Below, one piece after another: positions 1 to 7,946 of a stretch of 38,822 bases of DNA. A program made the translations under genes and the position numbers. Position 1 is the stretch's first letter. Each line of letters opens with the position of its first letter. This DNA is from an uncultured Bacilli bacterium (GTDB lineage: Bacteria; Bacillota_I; Bacilli_A; RF39; UBA660). The notes under the pieces are model-generated. The model was not told where the DNA came from. It did no database searches and worked only from the letters and a program-made list of their open reading frames with translations. Where the stretch lies: NCBI GenBank assembly GCA_934095965.1, contig CAKOKR010000006.1, forward strand, positions 1-38,822, written 5' to 3'.

Positions 1-267
1 TCCACGACAATCTGGACAAGTCTTTTGAGTTTGCATATACCCAAATATAGTTTGAGCTTGTTCTAATACTTTACCAGTACCTCCACAAGTATGGCATTTC
101 TTTTCATTAAATCCACCTTTACCATGACAAGATGAACATTCACTAGTTAAATTTAATTTAACATCTTTTTCACAACCAAATATTACTTCTTCGATTAAAC
201 CATACCAATATTGATTATTATCTTCAGCCAAATAATCAATTGATGCAGGATTTAAATAAGAATACAT
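1..267 (-). CDS. DnaJ cysteine-rich (zinc-finger) fragment, runs off the window
   Basis: The 89 visible residues carry three zinc-binding knuckles of the DnaJ central domain, CSSCHGKG, CHTCGGTG and CPDCRG, preceded by the usual lead-in EEVIFGCEKDV. DnaJ is the Hsp70 co-chaperone, and this domain helps bind unfolded substrates. The 3' end lies outside the window. Upstream of the zinc finger there is no J domain with its HPD motif and no Gly/Phe linker; the open frame is only about 30 residues back to ATG 267, and a stop lies 18 bases further up. So this is either a J-less DnaJ-like protein or a gene whose 5' part was lost. It overlaps the stub at 252-374 on the same strand in another frame, which favours rearrangement. 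The domain call is firm; the start and whether the gene works are uncertain. Confidence 0.72.
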   Translation of the reverse strand, partial: MYSYLNPASIDYLAEDNNQYWYGLIEEVIFGCEKDVKLNLTSECSSCHGKGGFNEKKCHTCGGTGKVLEQAQTIFGYMQTQKTCPDCRG

Positions 268-374
268 AGTTCTAAAATTTCTTTATTTATAAAAATTAGG
301 CAATTTTCTAATGCTGTTTTATTCACTTTTTTACCTCCTAACATTAGTTTTTCAATTGTAATATCTTTTCTCAT
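252..374 (-). pseudogene. 40-codon stub resembling the start of an IS21-type transposase (IstA)
   Basis: A 40-aa reading frame starts at ATG 374 behind a good ribosome binding site (AGGAGTGAT). Its first 20 residues (MRKDITIEKLMLGGKKVNKT) resemble, from memory, the N-terminal helix-turn-helix of IS21-family IstA proteins. After residue 22 the sequence no longer fits a helix-turn-helix and stops. I read it as the 5' stub of a deleted insertion sequence joined to the dnaJ fragment. The IstA link is recognition without a search and needs checking. Confidence 0.35.
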
Positions 375-424
375 ACTTATATCACTCCTTATCTATTATG
401 ATATAATACAAGTATAACAAAAAT

Positions 425-476
425 AGTCATAAATATCTTAAAATCATGACTTTTTAACTTTAAAATATTTATGACT
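425..476. repeat. Inverted repeat with 12-bp arms, possible IS end
   Basis: AGTCATAAATAT at 425-436 is exactly complementary to ATATTTATGACT at 465-476. A related AAAATCATGACTT motif lies between them, so the block holds three copies of a GTCAT core. IS21-family elements carry several short repeats inside each end upstream of istA, and this block lies just upstream of the IstA-like stub. From 477 to 637 I see AT-rich sequence with no gene. Confidence 0.45.
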
Positions 477-637
477 TTCTATTATACAATTTATAGTATA
501 AATGTTGTATTTGTAACTTTCTTATATGATTTTAGCATCTTTATAACTCAAAAAAAGGTAAATCGTTCAACACTGGTCGAACTTTTTATCTCTTTTTTGT
601 TAAGTTTTACCGATGTTTTTTCAAAACTGTCCGTTAA

Positions 638-2116
638 TTAGTTAATACGCATTGGGTCAGTTGATGTTCCGGATCCAGATACAAATTGAACTGATGAGGT
701 TAGGAAAAATGATGGACGCACCGCATTGGTATTGGTCACGTTACCATCGTCGTGGACATTACCACTGCTATACACAATCCAAGCATAATTGGAATTGCTA
801 GAATAAGGCGACAATAGCCATTCCTGAGAACCTAAGAAAAGCCAATCTTTACTCCATGCTGCAATACTATGCTCAGGAAAATTTTTTGCCCAATAATCTG
901 GTGTTGTTGCATATCCATAATCACTTGCATACATTAATCCTATTTTTGCTGTATGTGTTTTTGTTGCATTAGTTATTTCTCCTGTATATACGGTTTTTGC
1001 AGTTGCACCACTAGTACTATATCCACTTACTCTCCATGTTACTTCTGCTATTTTATCTTCAAATCCTGATAATTTTTCTGTTTTAAATGTAGAATTTAAT
1101 GTTGTATTTAGTGATGCATTTGCCCAGTCATTTGATGCAGTTGTGTTCCATGCTATATTACCTATTGATGTATTTTTTATTACTTTAACTAATTGTTGGT
1201 CTTTTACTCCATGATTATTATCTCCAAATACACCGATGATTCTATATAGATTATCATCTGGACAAGTTGCTTCACTTGAACCTAAGCAAATGTAATTCTT
1301 TACATCTGCACTTGCTCCTGCATATCTATATGAATTATCTCCTGCTCCATTTGTTAAGTTTGTGTCATGATAATAAATATTATTTTCTCCTTGAGTTCCT
1401 GTATATAATTTTGCTATATGACAAGAAATTGAATCATTATTACAAGTTTCATCAAAACGTAAAACTTTTTCTTCTTTTTGTAAATATAACTTAGTTTCAA
1501 AACTATCGCCATAGTTTCCTGATTGGTTTATGTTTAGGTTTAGATATGTAAGTGTAATATTCCAATCATGTTCTGTATATGTTGTGCTTGAGTTTGATGT
1601 TATTTCATAGTTATTAGCGATAGCAAATAAACCTTTTGCTGTTGTTACATCAAAGCCTGATACTCCATTATATGTTCCATAAGTTAAATTATCTAAAGAT
1701 GTTATTTCATTACCATTTGGATCTGTTACTGTTAGTATTATTTCTGGTGTTGTTCCATCTGAATATTTAAATGTGTTATTTGTAATTTGTAAGTATAAAT
1801 AATAATTATAGTTGGCTGTTTTCTTTGTACTATTTGCTTTTAACTTTGCTATTTCTGTTGAAGTTACTACTAAATTTGAACCATTTTCAGGAAGTTTTGT
1901 TGATGTTGCATTTAGACTTAGGGGTTGCCCTAGTTCTAATTTAAAATCATCTACTGTATCAGATGTAGTTGTAACATTACTTAGTGCACTTTGTATTCTT
2001 GGAGCTAAATATGCATATGTAATTCTTGCAATTAGCAAGAGTAATATACCTATTATTAAGATACTTAGTATGTATAATGCTTGATTATTTTTTATTCTTT
2101 TTATAAATTTATTCAT
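638..2116 (-). CDS. Membrane-anchored surface protein, family copy 1
   Basis: A 492-aa protein with a single N-terminal membrane segment (about residues 13-36, LYILSILIIGILLLLIARIT), then a long extracellular Asn/Thr/Ser-rich part. A beta-rich middle region (about 40-215) is followed by a C-terminal region with W-x-LLSPYSSN, a GNV-type turn and NAVRPSFFLTS, ending GSGTSTDPMRIN. This end resembles the C-type-lectin-like DUF6273 class; that family name is from memory. ATG 2116 follows AAAGGTGATTG. It is the same family as the copies at 2195-2780 and 3003-4496. The last 200 bases or so (about 638-850) are clearly richer in G+C: I count 53 G+C in 661-780 against 40 in 961-1080, suggesting recombination of the 3' end. 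Ligand and role are unknown. Confidence 0.75.
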   Translation of the reverse strand: MNKFIKRIKNNQALYILSILIIGILLLLIARITYAYLAPRIQSALSNVTTTSDTVDDFKLELGQPLSLNATSTKLPENGSNLVVTSTEIAKLKANSTKKTANYNYYLYLQITNNTFKYSDGTTPEIILTVTDPNGNEITSLDNLTYGTYNGVSGFDVTTAKGLFAIANNYEITSNSSTTYTEHDWNITLTYLNLNINQSGNYGDSFETKLYLQKEEKVLRFDETCNNDSISCHIAKLYTGTQGENNIYYHDTNLTNGAGDNSYRYAGASADVKNYICLGSSEATCPDDNLYRIIGVFGDNNHGVKDQQLVKVIKNTSIGNIAWNTTASNDWANASLNTTLNSTFKTEKLSGFEDKIAEVTWRVSGYSTSGATAKTVYTGEITNATKTHTAKIGLMYASDYGYATTPDYWAKNFPEHSIAAWSKDWLFLGSQEWLLSPYSSNSNYAWIVYSSGNVHDDGNVTNTNAVRPSFFLTSSVQFVSGSGTSTDPMRIN

Positions 2117-2142
2117 TTGTCAATCACCTTTTATTATTTACA

Positions 2143-2170
2143 ATAATATGATAACACATATTTGTGTAAA
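2143..2170 (-). promoter_or_regulatory. Sigma-A-like promoter of surface protein copy 1
   Basis: Minus-strand -35 TTTACA at 2165-2170 and -10 TATTAT at 2143-2148, spacer 16 bp. It lies 26 bp before the start codon. Confidence 0.5.
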
Positions 2171-2194
2171 TTAAAAGGTTGATTTTTTGCTTGT

Positions 2195-2780
2195 TTATCC
2201 AACCCGATATGGATTATTTGATGTTCCTGTTCCTCCAGCATATAGAATGTCTGATGTAAGATAAAATGTTGGTTTTACTTCATATATTGAAAAAGCGTTA
2301 TTGTCTCCATTAACATGTCCATCATTTGTTATGCTAAAAACATCATAATTATCAGTTGAAGCACGAGTTAATACCCATTGAGTTTTATTATCTAAATATA
2401 ACCAGTTAGTTGCAACAACTTCTGCAGTATATTTAATTACTGATATTTCCCAATAACTTGGGCTACTAGCGTATGCATAATCACTAAGATACATAAGTCC
2501 TACTTTAGCTTCATATGTTTTTGTAGCATTTGCAACTTCTGCAGTGTATATTCCTTTTGCAACAGTTGATTCGTTTCCTAATCCACTTATTTTCCATGCA
2601 ACACTTTGTATCTTATCTTCATATCCTGATAATTGTGCAGTTAAAAATGTTGAATTTAAAGTCTTATTTAAGTCTGCTATACTCCAATCATTGCCACTTA
2701 CTCCGTGCCATTCATATGAACCATATGAATCGTTTTTTATTATTTTTACTAACTTTTTATTATTTATATTTATCATACTC
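2195..2780 (-). pseudogene. 5'-truncated surface protein, family copy 2
   Basis: Starting at about KKLVKIIKN, this frame matches the C-terminal 190 residues or so of copies 1 and 3: the EDKIQSVAWK region, AKVGLMYLSDYAYA, then EVKPTFYLTSDILYAGG and SNNPYRVG at the end. The N-terminal membrane segment, beta region and cysteine-containing middle are missing. The open frame can be extended to 2845, but those 22 or so extra residues do not resemble the family and overlap an unrelated frame on the other strand, so I place the homology break near 2780. There is no convincing promoter or ribosome binding site. It is probably not expressed, but it could donate sequence for variation of its neighbours. 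Confidence 0.7.
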
Positions 2781-2785
2781 GTTTT

Positions 2786-2923
2786 ATGAGTAAATGTCAA
2801 TATGCAGGATATGAACTTGAAATAAGTGAGATGTCTTATGTTCAATCAATTAAGTTAGTAGAATATTATAATACTTTGATAGATTATCTATTATATATAA
2901 CAGATGTGAAAACCATATCCTAA
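2786..2923 (+). CDS. 45-aa open frame of unknown nature, probably a remnant
   Basis: ATG 2786 to TAA 2923 encodes a 45-residue acidic, helix-forming peptide (MSKCQYAGYELEISEMSYVQ at its start). Codon use looks natural, but there is no clear ribosome binding site and I do not recognise it. It begins at the point where the truncated surface gene on the other strand loses homology, so it is probably the end of a foreign segment that was joined here. Confidence 0.25.
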   Translation: MSKCQYAGYELEISEMSYVQSIKLVEYYNTLIDYLLYITDVKTIS

Positions 2924-2939
2924 ATTAATTGTTAAACAA

Positions 2940-2979
2940 AATAAATAGTTGAGTTTGTTACTCAACTATTTTGTTTGTT
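2940..2979. terminator. Bidirectional hairpin terminator
   Basis: ATAGTTGAGT (2945-2954) pairs with ACTCAACTAT (2960-2969) around a 5-base loop. A-rich and T-rich flanks on both sides allow it to end transcripts from either direction, mainly copy 3 on the minus strand. Confidence 0.65.
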
Positions 2980-3002
2980 ATTTAATTTTCAGAATATTTA
3001 TT

Positions 3003-4496
3003 CTAAGATATTTTTATAGGATCACTATAAGTACCTGATCCACCTGCATAAATAACATCAGAATTAAGATAAAATGTTGGTGTTAATAATCCAAAATTAT
3101 TTATATCATTAGTAGTAATATTTCCATCGGTATAAACAGAAAAAACTTTACCAGTATTATTTTTATCGATTGATATTGAATAAGCATATGAACTACCAGA
3201 AATCATAAGTGATGGTAACATCCAATTAGAATTATATATTTGTTGTTTATTATATAAATTCAATGAGTATGTCCAATTATTTGGACTTGTTGCAAAAGCA
3301 TAATCACTTATATATATTAACCCTACTTTTGCTGAATATGTATCAGATGAATTGGTAATTTCTTCATCAAAAGCACTTTTTGCAATTAAATTTGAAGAAG
3401 ATAAACCACCTGTTTTCCAATTAACATTTGCTATTAAATCTTTATAATGTTCTATCAATCCAGGGTAATAGGTATTTTGAAGAATTTCATTAGCTTTTGA
3501 ATTCTTAAAATTATTTTCTCTCCATGCTTCTTCAGAAGAAACGTCACTTTGTATAACTTTCACTAAATTTTTACCAGTTACTCCGTGATTATTGTCATTA
3601 AACAAACCTACTATTCTATAACCTGGGTAGCAGTCATCACTATTACCATAGCATACATAATTTTTCACAAAATTTGATGTACCAGAAAATCTATATGAAT
3701 TATCTTTCGCACCATTTGCCATTTCATTATTATGATAATACAGGCCAATGGTATTTCCTATTTGATTTTGTGCTTTTACTAGACAATCAGTTAAAACATC
3801 ACCACTCGTGCACACATCAGCTATCGAAGTTAATAACTTATTTTTTTGAAGTACTACATCTATTTCTAATGAAGCATTTTCATTATTAGATTGATCTGTA
3901 CCTAAATTAACAAATGTTAATGTAAATGTCCATGTATGAATTACTTCTGATTTATTACTAGAGGTTGCTATAACATGGTCTGTTACTATGTTAAATGCTC
4001 CATTTACTCCAGTTATATCGAAACCTTTTAAGTTATCATTTACTGTTACAAATGTTAGGTTATCTGCACTTGATTCAACTATGTTACCATTTTCATCTTT
4101 TACAGTTAATATAACTTCTGGCTTTTTATCAGTAGTTGTATAACTATAAGTATTGTTTTTTATTATAATACCTGCAAAGTATTTACTTGATGCACTATTT
4201 GTTTTACTCGATACCATAAGTTTTACTTTGGGATTTGTTGTAGCAGTTAAATTTTCTCCATTTGTTTTAAAGTTATCAGTTGTTGCACTTAAAGATAAAG
4301 TATTACCTTTTGTAAAAATTATTGTATCTCCACTCGCTGTTACTTCACCACTACCTTCAACATCATCTGATACTGTTGGTGCTAAATAAGAATAAGAAAA
4401 CTTACCTATTAATAGTGCTATAACTACTAATATTAAAACAAATAGAATAGTTAAAGTAATAGTTCTTGCATTAATTTTTTTTATATTTTTATTCAT
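3003..4496 (-). CDS. Membrane-anchored surface protein, family copy 3
   Basis: A 497-aa paralogue of the 638-2116 protein. It has an N-terminal membrane segment (about residues 12-36, rich in Leu/Ile/Val), then YLAPTVSDD, a beta-rich stalk with many Asn/Thr, a middle part with paired cysteines (VCTSGDVLTDCL, YVCYGNSDDCYPGYRIVG), and a C-terminal part ending LTPTFYLNSDVIYAGG and YSDPIKIS. I chose ATG 4496, nine bases after AGAGG; the longer frame would need a TTG inside the spacer. In place of the NAVRP of copy 1 it has NNFGLLTP, so the C-terminal surface differs strongly between copies while the flanking FYLxSxV...GGSGT frame is kept. The extracellular role is unknown. Confidence 0.75.
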   Translation of the reverse strand: MNKNIKKINARTITLTILFVLILVVIALLIGKFSYSYLAPTVSDDVEGSGEVTASGDTIIFTKGNTLSLSATTDNFKTNGENLTATTNPKVKLMVSSKTNSASSKYFAGIIIKNNTYSYTTTDKKPEVILTVKDENGNIVESSADNLTFVTVNDNLKGFDITGVNGAFNIVTDHVIATSSNKSEVIHTWTFTLTFVNLGTDQSNNENASLEIDVVLQKNKLLTSIADVCTSGDVLTDCLVKAQNQIGNTIGLYYHNNEMANGAKDNSYRFSGTSNFVKNYVCYGNSDDCYPGYRIVGLFNDNNHGVTGKNLVKVIQSDVSSEEAWRENNFKNSKANEILQNTYYPGLIEHYKDLIANVNWKTGGLSSSNLIAKSAFDEEITNSSDTYSAKVGLIYISDYAFATSPNNWTYSLNLYNKQQIYNSNWMLPSLMISGSSYAYSISIDKNNTGKVFSVYTDGNITTNDINNFGLLTPTFYLNSDVIYAGGSGTYSDPIKIS

Positions 4497-4535
4497 AAAA
4501 CACAACCTCTTTTTTGGTACATCTTTACATTACAA

Positions 4536-4565
4536 ATTATACAATAAATACCTTTTGTTAGTCAA
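4536..4565 (-). promoter_or_regulatory. Sigma-A promoter of surface protein copy 3
   Basis: Minus-strand -35 TTGACT at 4560-4565 and -10 TATAAT at 4536-4541, spacer 18 bp. Confidence 0.7.
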
Positions 4566-4751
4566 TAGCTCATATAATATTTGAAAAATATTTATTATAA
4601 TATATGTGAAAGTTAAAATATGAAGATTATAGATTATGATACTAAGATATATGACACTATTAGAACAAGATATAACTTCTCTAGAACTTGCTGTAGAAAC
4701 TTTATATAGAATATCTAAATTATTACAATTGATAGATTAGTAAAAAAAGAA
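4566..4751 (+). other. Short non-genic gap with a 34-aa open frame
   Basis: The only feature is a plus-strand frame 4636-4740 (34 aa, containing LLEQDITSLELAVETLYRI), amphipathic and leucine-rich, without a clear ribosome binding site. It is probably the C-terminal scrap of a lost gene. I do not recognise the family. Confidence 0.25.
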
Positions 4752-4792
4752 GATAAAGAGAAAATAGTCAGTTGAGACTATTTTTCTTTATC
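4752..4792 (-). terminator. Terminator of the LRR operon
   Basis: GATAAAGAGAAAATAGTC (4752-4769) pairs almost perfectly with GACTATTTTTCTTTATC (4776-4792). The stem overlaps the stop codon of the last operon gene at 4788-4790. Confidence 0.7.
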
Positions 4793-6245
4793 TATGAAAG
4801 GCATCTGATATATTATCAGGAACTATTAGTTTTGGGGTATTAAATCTTTCTAATATATGATTCCATCTCATTGGATTTTTACCTATGTAAATTAAATTAG
4901 GTAAGTCTACTTCTTTTAAAGAGCTATTTTGCATTAAGAATGAATCACCTGCTTTTTCTAAATTTGGTAAATCAAGTTTAGATAAAACTTGGTTTTCTAG
5001 TAAGAATTGGTCACCAACATCTATTAGAGATGGTAAAGATAATACTTCTAGTGATTTATTAGATTGTAAGAAGTAACTGTCTACTTGCATAAGCAAGGGA
5101 GCTATTATACTTCTTAAGTATAAATTTTCTGACATGAAGTGTTTTCCAATAGATGTAGTATCTGATAAGTTTATATTATTTACAAATAAACTATTTCTTA
5201 AGAAGTTATTACCTATTGTTTTAATATTTTTAGTAGTTAAACCTATTATTTTATTATCTTTATCTAGAGTAAGTTCTAATAATTCATTATTAGAACTTGT
5301 AATATAAATAGATTTAGTTTCATTATTATTGATAACTTCTATTTTTATTATTTCTTTGAATATATTTTGGAAATCTTCTTTATATTCTAGATTCTTATCA
5401 TAAAGAATTATTTTTTTATCTTTAAAATCTATGATGAAGTGATCTATTACTAAATATCTACTTTTATCAAATCTTTTTACTTCAAAGTTATCAATAATAA
5501 TATTATCTGGGCAATAACAAATATTATTCATTTCACTATTATATTTATAGAATCTTCCATCATTTGCTTTAACATAATTTGGAAGTTCAAAATCTCCATT
5601 ATTACGATATTTTTGAATTATACCTAAGTGATGTTCAAAAGATGTAGTTAAACCTGATATAATATTATCTAAGTTATTTGAAAATGTTGCATCGGGATTA
5701 TTAACACGATGGTTATATCTATTTTTTATTGATAAAGTATTAGTGCCATCTTTTTCAAACTGAATACTTATAACAGATGTTCCATAGGCATCTTCTCTTT
5801 TAGGATGTGGATAATCTTCTCTTTTTATTTTAGCAACATCTTTTTTAACTGCAAAAAATACACGGCATCTTTCTAGTCTATTTCCTTTGAATGTACAAAG
5901 CTCTTCATTTTCAGCATAATACTTTTTATATTCATCAATTTCTTCTTCCGTAGTACATTCTTTTAATATGTAACCTGCGATATCCATTAATTCTTCTGGA
6001 GTTTTATCAATCATTATTTCTAAGTTATTTTCTACATTTACTAAATTATAGATATAGTTTTTAAACATTACTTCAGCAGAATTTTTTTCTAAATCATCAA
6101 AAAGTTGATGGTATTCATTAAAGTTACTTTCAATAAGTTTTGGAAGTAGTCCCTTTTTTTCAAGAAGTATTGGAAATTGTTCTCTGCAGAAATGAGCCAT
6201 CTTTTCGCCATATTTCTTTTTTATTTCTTTTAAATCTTCTTCCAT
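4788..6245 (-). CDS. Protein with C-terminal BspA-like leucine-rich repeats, copy B
   Basis: A 485-aa protein, last gene of a five-gene operon. No signal peptide or membrane segment is visible, so it is probably cytoplasmic. Residues 1-150 are helical and charged; a conserved block follows (NTLSIKNRYNHRVNNPDATF, about 170-190), then a beta-rich region. From about residue 360 there are five repeats of about 23 residues of the pattern L-x-x-L-x-LP-x-L-x-x-V-G-x-x-F-L-x-x-N, a BspA/LRR_5-like solenoid. It is a paralogue of 6528-7946 along its whole length. Start ATG 6245 aligns with the paralogue's start; ATG 6254 is possible but only 4 bases from AGG. It overlaps or abuts the stop of the 93-aa gene (6247), so translation is probably coupled. 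Function unknown. Confidence 0.7.
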   Translation of the reverse strand: MEEDLKEIKKKYGEKMAHFCREQFPILLEKKGLLPKLIESNFNEYHQLFDDLEKNSAEVMFKNYIYNLVNVENNLEIMIDKTPEELMDIAGYILKECTTEEEIDEYKKYYAENEELCTFKGNRLERCRVFFAVKKDVAKIKREDYPHPKREDAYGTSVISIQFEKDGTNTLSIKNRYNHRVNNPDATFSNNLDNIISGLTTSFEHHLGIIQKYRNNGDFELPNYVKANDGRFYKYNSEMNNICYCPDNIIIDNFEVKRFDKSRYLVIDHFIIDFKDKKIILYDKNLEYKEDFQNIFKEIIKIEVINNNETKSIYITSSNNELLELTLDKDNKIIGLTTKNIKTIGNNFLRNSLFVNNINLSDTTSIGKHFMSENLYLRSIIAPLLMQVDSYFLQSNKSLEVLSLPSLIDVGDQFLLENQVLSKLDLPNLEKAGDSFLMQNSSLKEVDLPNLIYIGKNPMRWNHILERFNTPKLIVPDNISDAFHR

Positions 6246-6246
6246 A

Positions 6247-6528
6247 TTAACCATATATCCTTTTTAAATATGTTTTGTTACCATTTTTATTAAATGTTAC
6301 TACTTCACTATAATTAGTTTTGTTGATATCTCTGCCATATTTGGAATTAATACTACCAAATGTTAAAACTCTAGTATCTATCATATCCATATTTATTGTT
6401 AAGATATCACCAGCTTCTATTTGGTATTCTTCATCTTCGATATAAATTGTTAAATCATACTTGTTACTTTCTTTATCCATTAAGATATATCTATTATTAT
6501 CTTTATTTATTACTAATAATTCTTTCAT
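6247..6528 (-). CDS. 93-aa beta-rich protein of unknown function
   Basis: A small acidic protein with alternating hydrophobic residues suggesting a beta barrel or sandwich. It contains RVLTFGSINSKYGRDI and ends KTYLKRIYG. It lies between the two LRR paralogues; its start shares TAATG with the stop of the upstream gene and its stop abuts the start of the downstream gene. That arrangement suggests equal-ratio synthesis and perhaps a complex with the LRR proteins. No signal peptide and no recognised domain. Confidence 0.6.
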   Translation of the reverse strand: MKELLVINKDNNRYILMDKESNKYDLTIYIEDEEYQIEAGDILTINMDMIDTRVLTFGSINSKYGRDINKTNYSEVVTFNKNGNKTYLKRIYG

Positions 6529-7946
6529 TATTTACTCCTTTCTGTTTGAGTTATTTTAACAAATCTATTACTATCTAGTAGGTTCTTACCTGTGTATTTT
6601 ATGTTTGGTAAAATTAACTTTCTTAAGTTTTTATTATCACGTAAGAAGTTATCTTTGATTACTTCAAGCGATGGAACGTTTATAACCTCTAATACTTCAT
6701 TTGCTTTTAGAAAGTTATTACCAACCTCTTTTAAACATGGTAAATCTAAATCTTTTAATAAACCATTTAAAGCTAGAAAGTCATCTTGAATTACTTCAAG
6801 AGTTGGTGCATATATGTTATGTAACATATAATTACTACGTAAGAAGTTATTACCTATGGTAATGGTATTTGGTAAATTACAACTTTCTATAAAAGCACTT
6901 GTTTTTAGAAAATTATCTTGTATATTAAAACAATTTATTAATTTAATATTTTTTATGTTATTAAATTTGTCTATGGATATATCCATCTGTTTGTTGTCTT
7001 TATTTATAATCGTAATTATTTTGGTATCATTATTTGATAATATAGATATTTTTTCTATATTATTAAATAAGTTTTGTATTGATTCTTGTAGGGTATTATC
7101 ATAGATAATTATTTTCTTTAAAGATAAATCTATGATTAAATGATCAATAAGTAGATATCTACTTTTGTCATATTTTAAAACATTAAAATTATCTATGATA
7201 ATATTATCTGGGCAATAATAGATATTATTTATTTCTCTATTGTATTTATAAAATTTGCCATCATTTGCTCTCACATAACCAGGTATTTCAAAGTTTTTAT
7301 CATTTGTTATGTTTTGTTTGATACCTTTGTGGATTTCAAATGATTTAGTTAACCCAGGTATTATGTTATCTAAGTTATTTGAAAGAGTTGCATCAGGATT
7401 ATTAACACGATGGTTATATCTATTTTTTATTGATAAAGTATTAGTGCCATCACTAGTAAATTGAATACTCATTACACTAGTTCCATATAAATCATCACGT
7501 TTTGGTTTTGGAAAGTTTATTCTTTTGATAGAATCAACATCCTTTTTAACTGCGAAGAATACACGACATTTATCTAATCTATTACCTTTGAAAGTACATA
7601 ATTCTTCATTCGGTGCATAATACTTTTTATATTCTTGAATATCTGATTCAGTTAGACATTCTTTTAATATATAACCTGCTTTATCTAATAATTCTTCAGG
7701 TGTTAAATCACTATTTAGGTTTAAGCATCTGGATGAATCCAGCGAAGAATATATGAAACGTTTAAAATCAAGTAATTTATTATTCATAAGTAAATCATGA
7801 TAAAGATAATGACTTTCATGGAAAGAGTCTTCGAATATTTTGGGAAGTAATCCAGATTGTTCAAGAATAACTGGAAAGTTATCTCTGGCAAAGTGAGACA
7901 TTTCTTCACCGTATTTTTTTTTAATTATCTTTAAATCATTATTCAT
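6528..7946 (-). CDS. Protein with C-terminal BspA-like leucine-rich repeats, copy A
   Basis: A 472-aa paralogue of 4788-6245. Both share the N-terminal IIKKKYGEEMSHFARDNFP region, the LCTFKGNRLDKCRVFFAVKK block, NTLSIKNRYNHRVNNPDATL and a stretch with IYYCPDNIIIDNFNV. The C-terminal 115 residues form five 23-residue repeats (for example LKDLDLPCLKEVGNNFLKAN). ATG 7946 overlaps the stop of the dehydrogenase gene by eight bases (ATGAATAA). The conserved cysteines fall in the N-terminal block, not in the repeats, so that block is the likelier functional core and the repeats a binding surface. I cannot assign a function. Confidence 0.7.
   Translation of the reverse strand: MNNDLKIIKKKYGEEMSHFARDNFPVILEQSGLLPKIFEDSFHESHYLYHDLLMNNKLLDFKRFIYSSLDSSRCLNLNSDLTPEELLDKAGYILKECLTESDIQEYKKYYAPNEELCTFKGNRLDKCRVFFAVKKDVDSIKRINFPKPKRDDLYGTSVMSIQFTSDGTNTLSIKNRYNHRVNNPDATLSNNLDNIIPGLTKSFEIHKGIKQNITNDKNFEIPGYVRANDGKFYKYNREINNIYYCPDNIIIDNFNVLKYDKSRYLLIDHLIIDLSLKKIIIYDNTLQESIQNLFNNIEKISILSNNDTKIITIINKDNKQMDISIDKFNNIKNIKLINCFNIQDNFLKTSAFIESCNLPNTITIGNNFLRSNYMLHNIYAPTLEVIQDDFLALNGLLKDLDLPCLKEVGNNFLKANEVLEVINVPSLEVIKDNFLRDNKNLRKLILPNIKYTGKNLLDSNRFVKITQTERSK

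Noticed and set aside
690..870. Variable region of a diversity-generating retroelement
   Set aside because: The C-terminal tip and base composition fit, but no reverse transcriptase or template repeat is in the window, so I list it only as one explanation.
1267..1494. Opposite-strand open frames across the surface and protease genes
   Set aside because: They have no ribosome binding site and low-complexity Leu/Tyr/His composition typical of the shadow of AT-rich genes.
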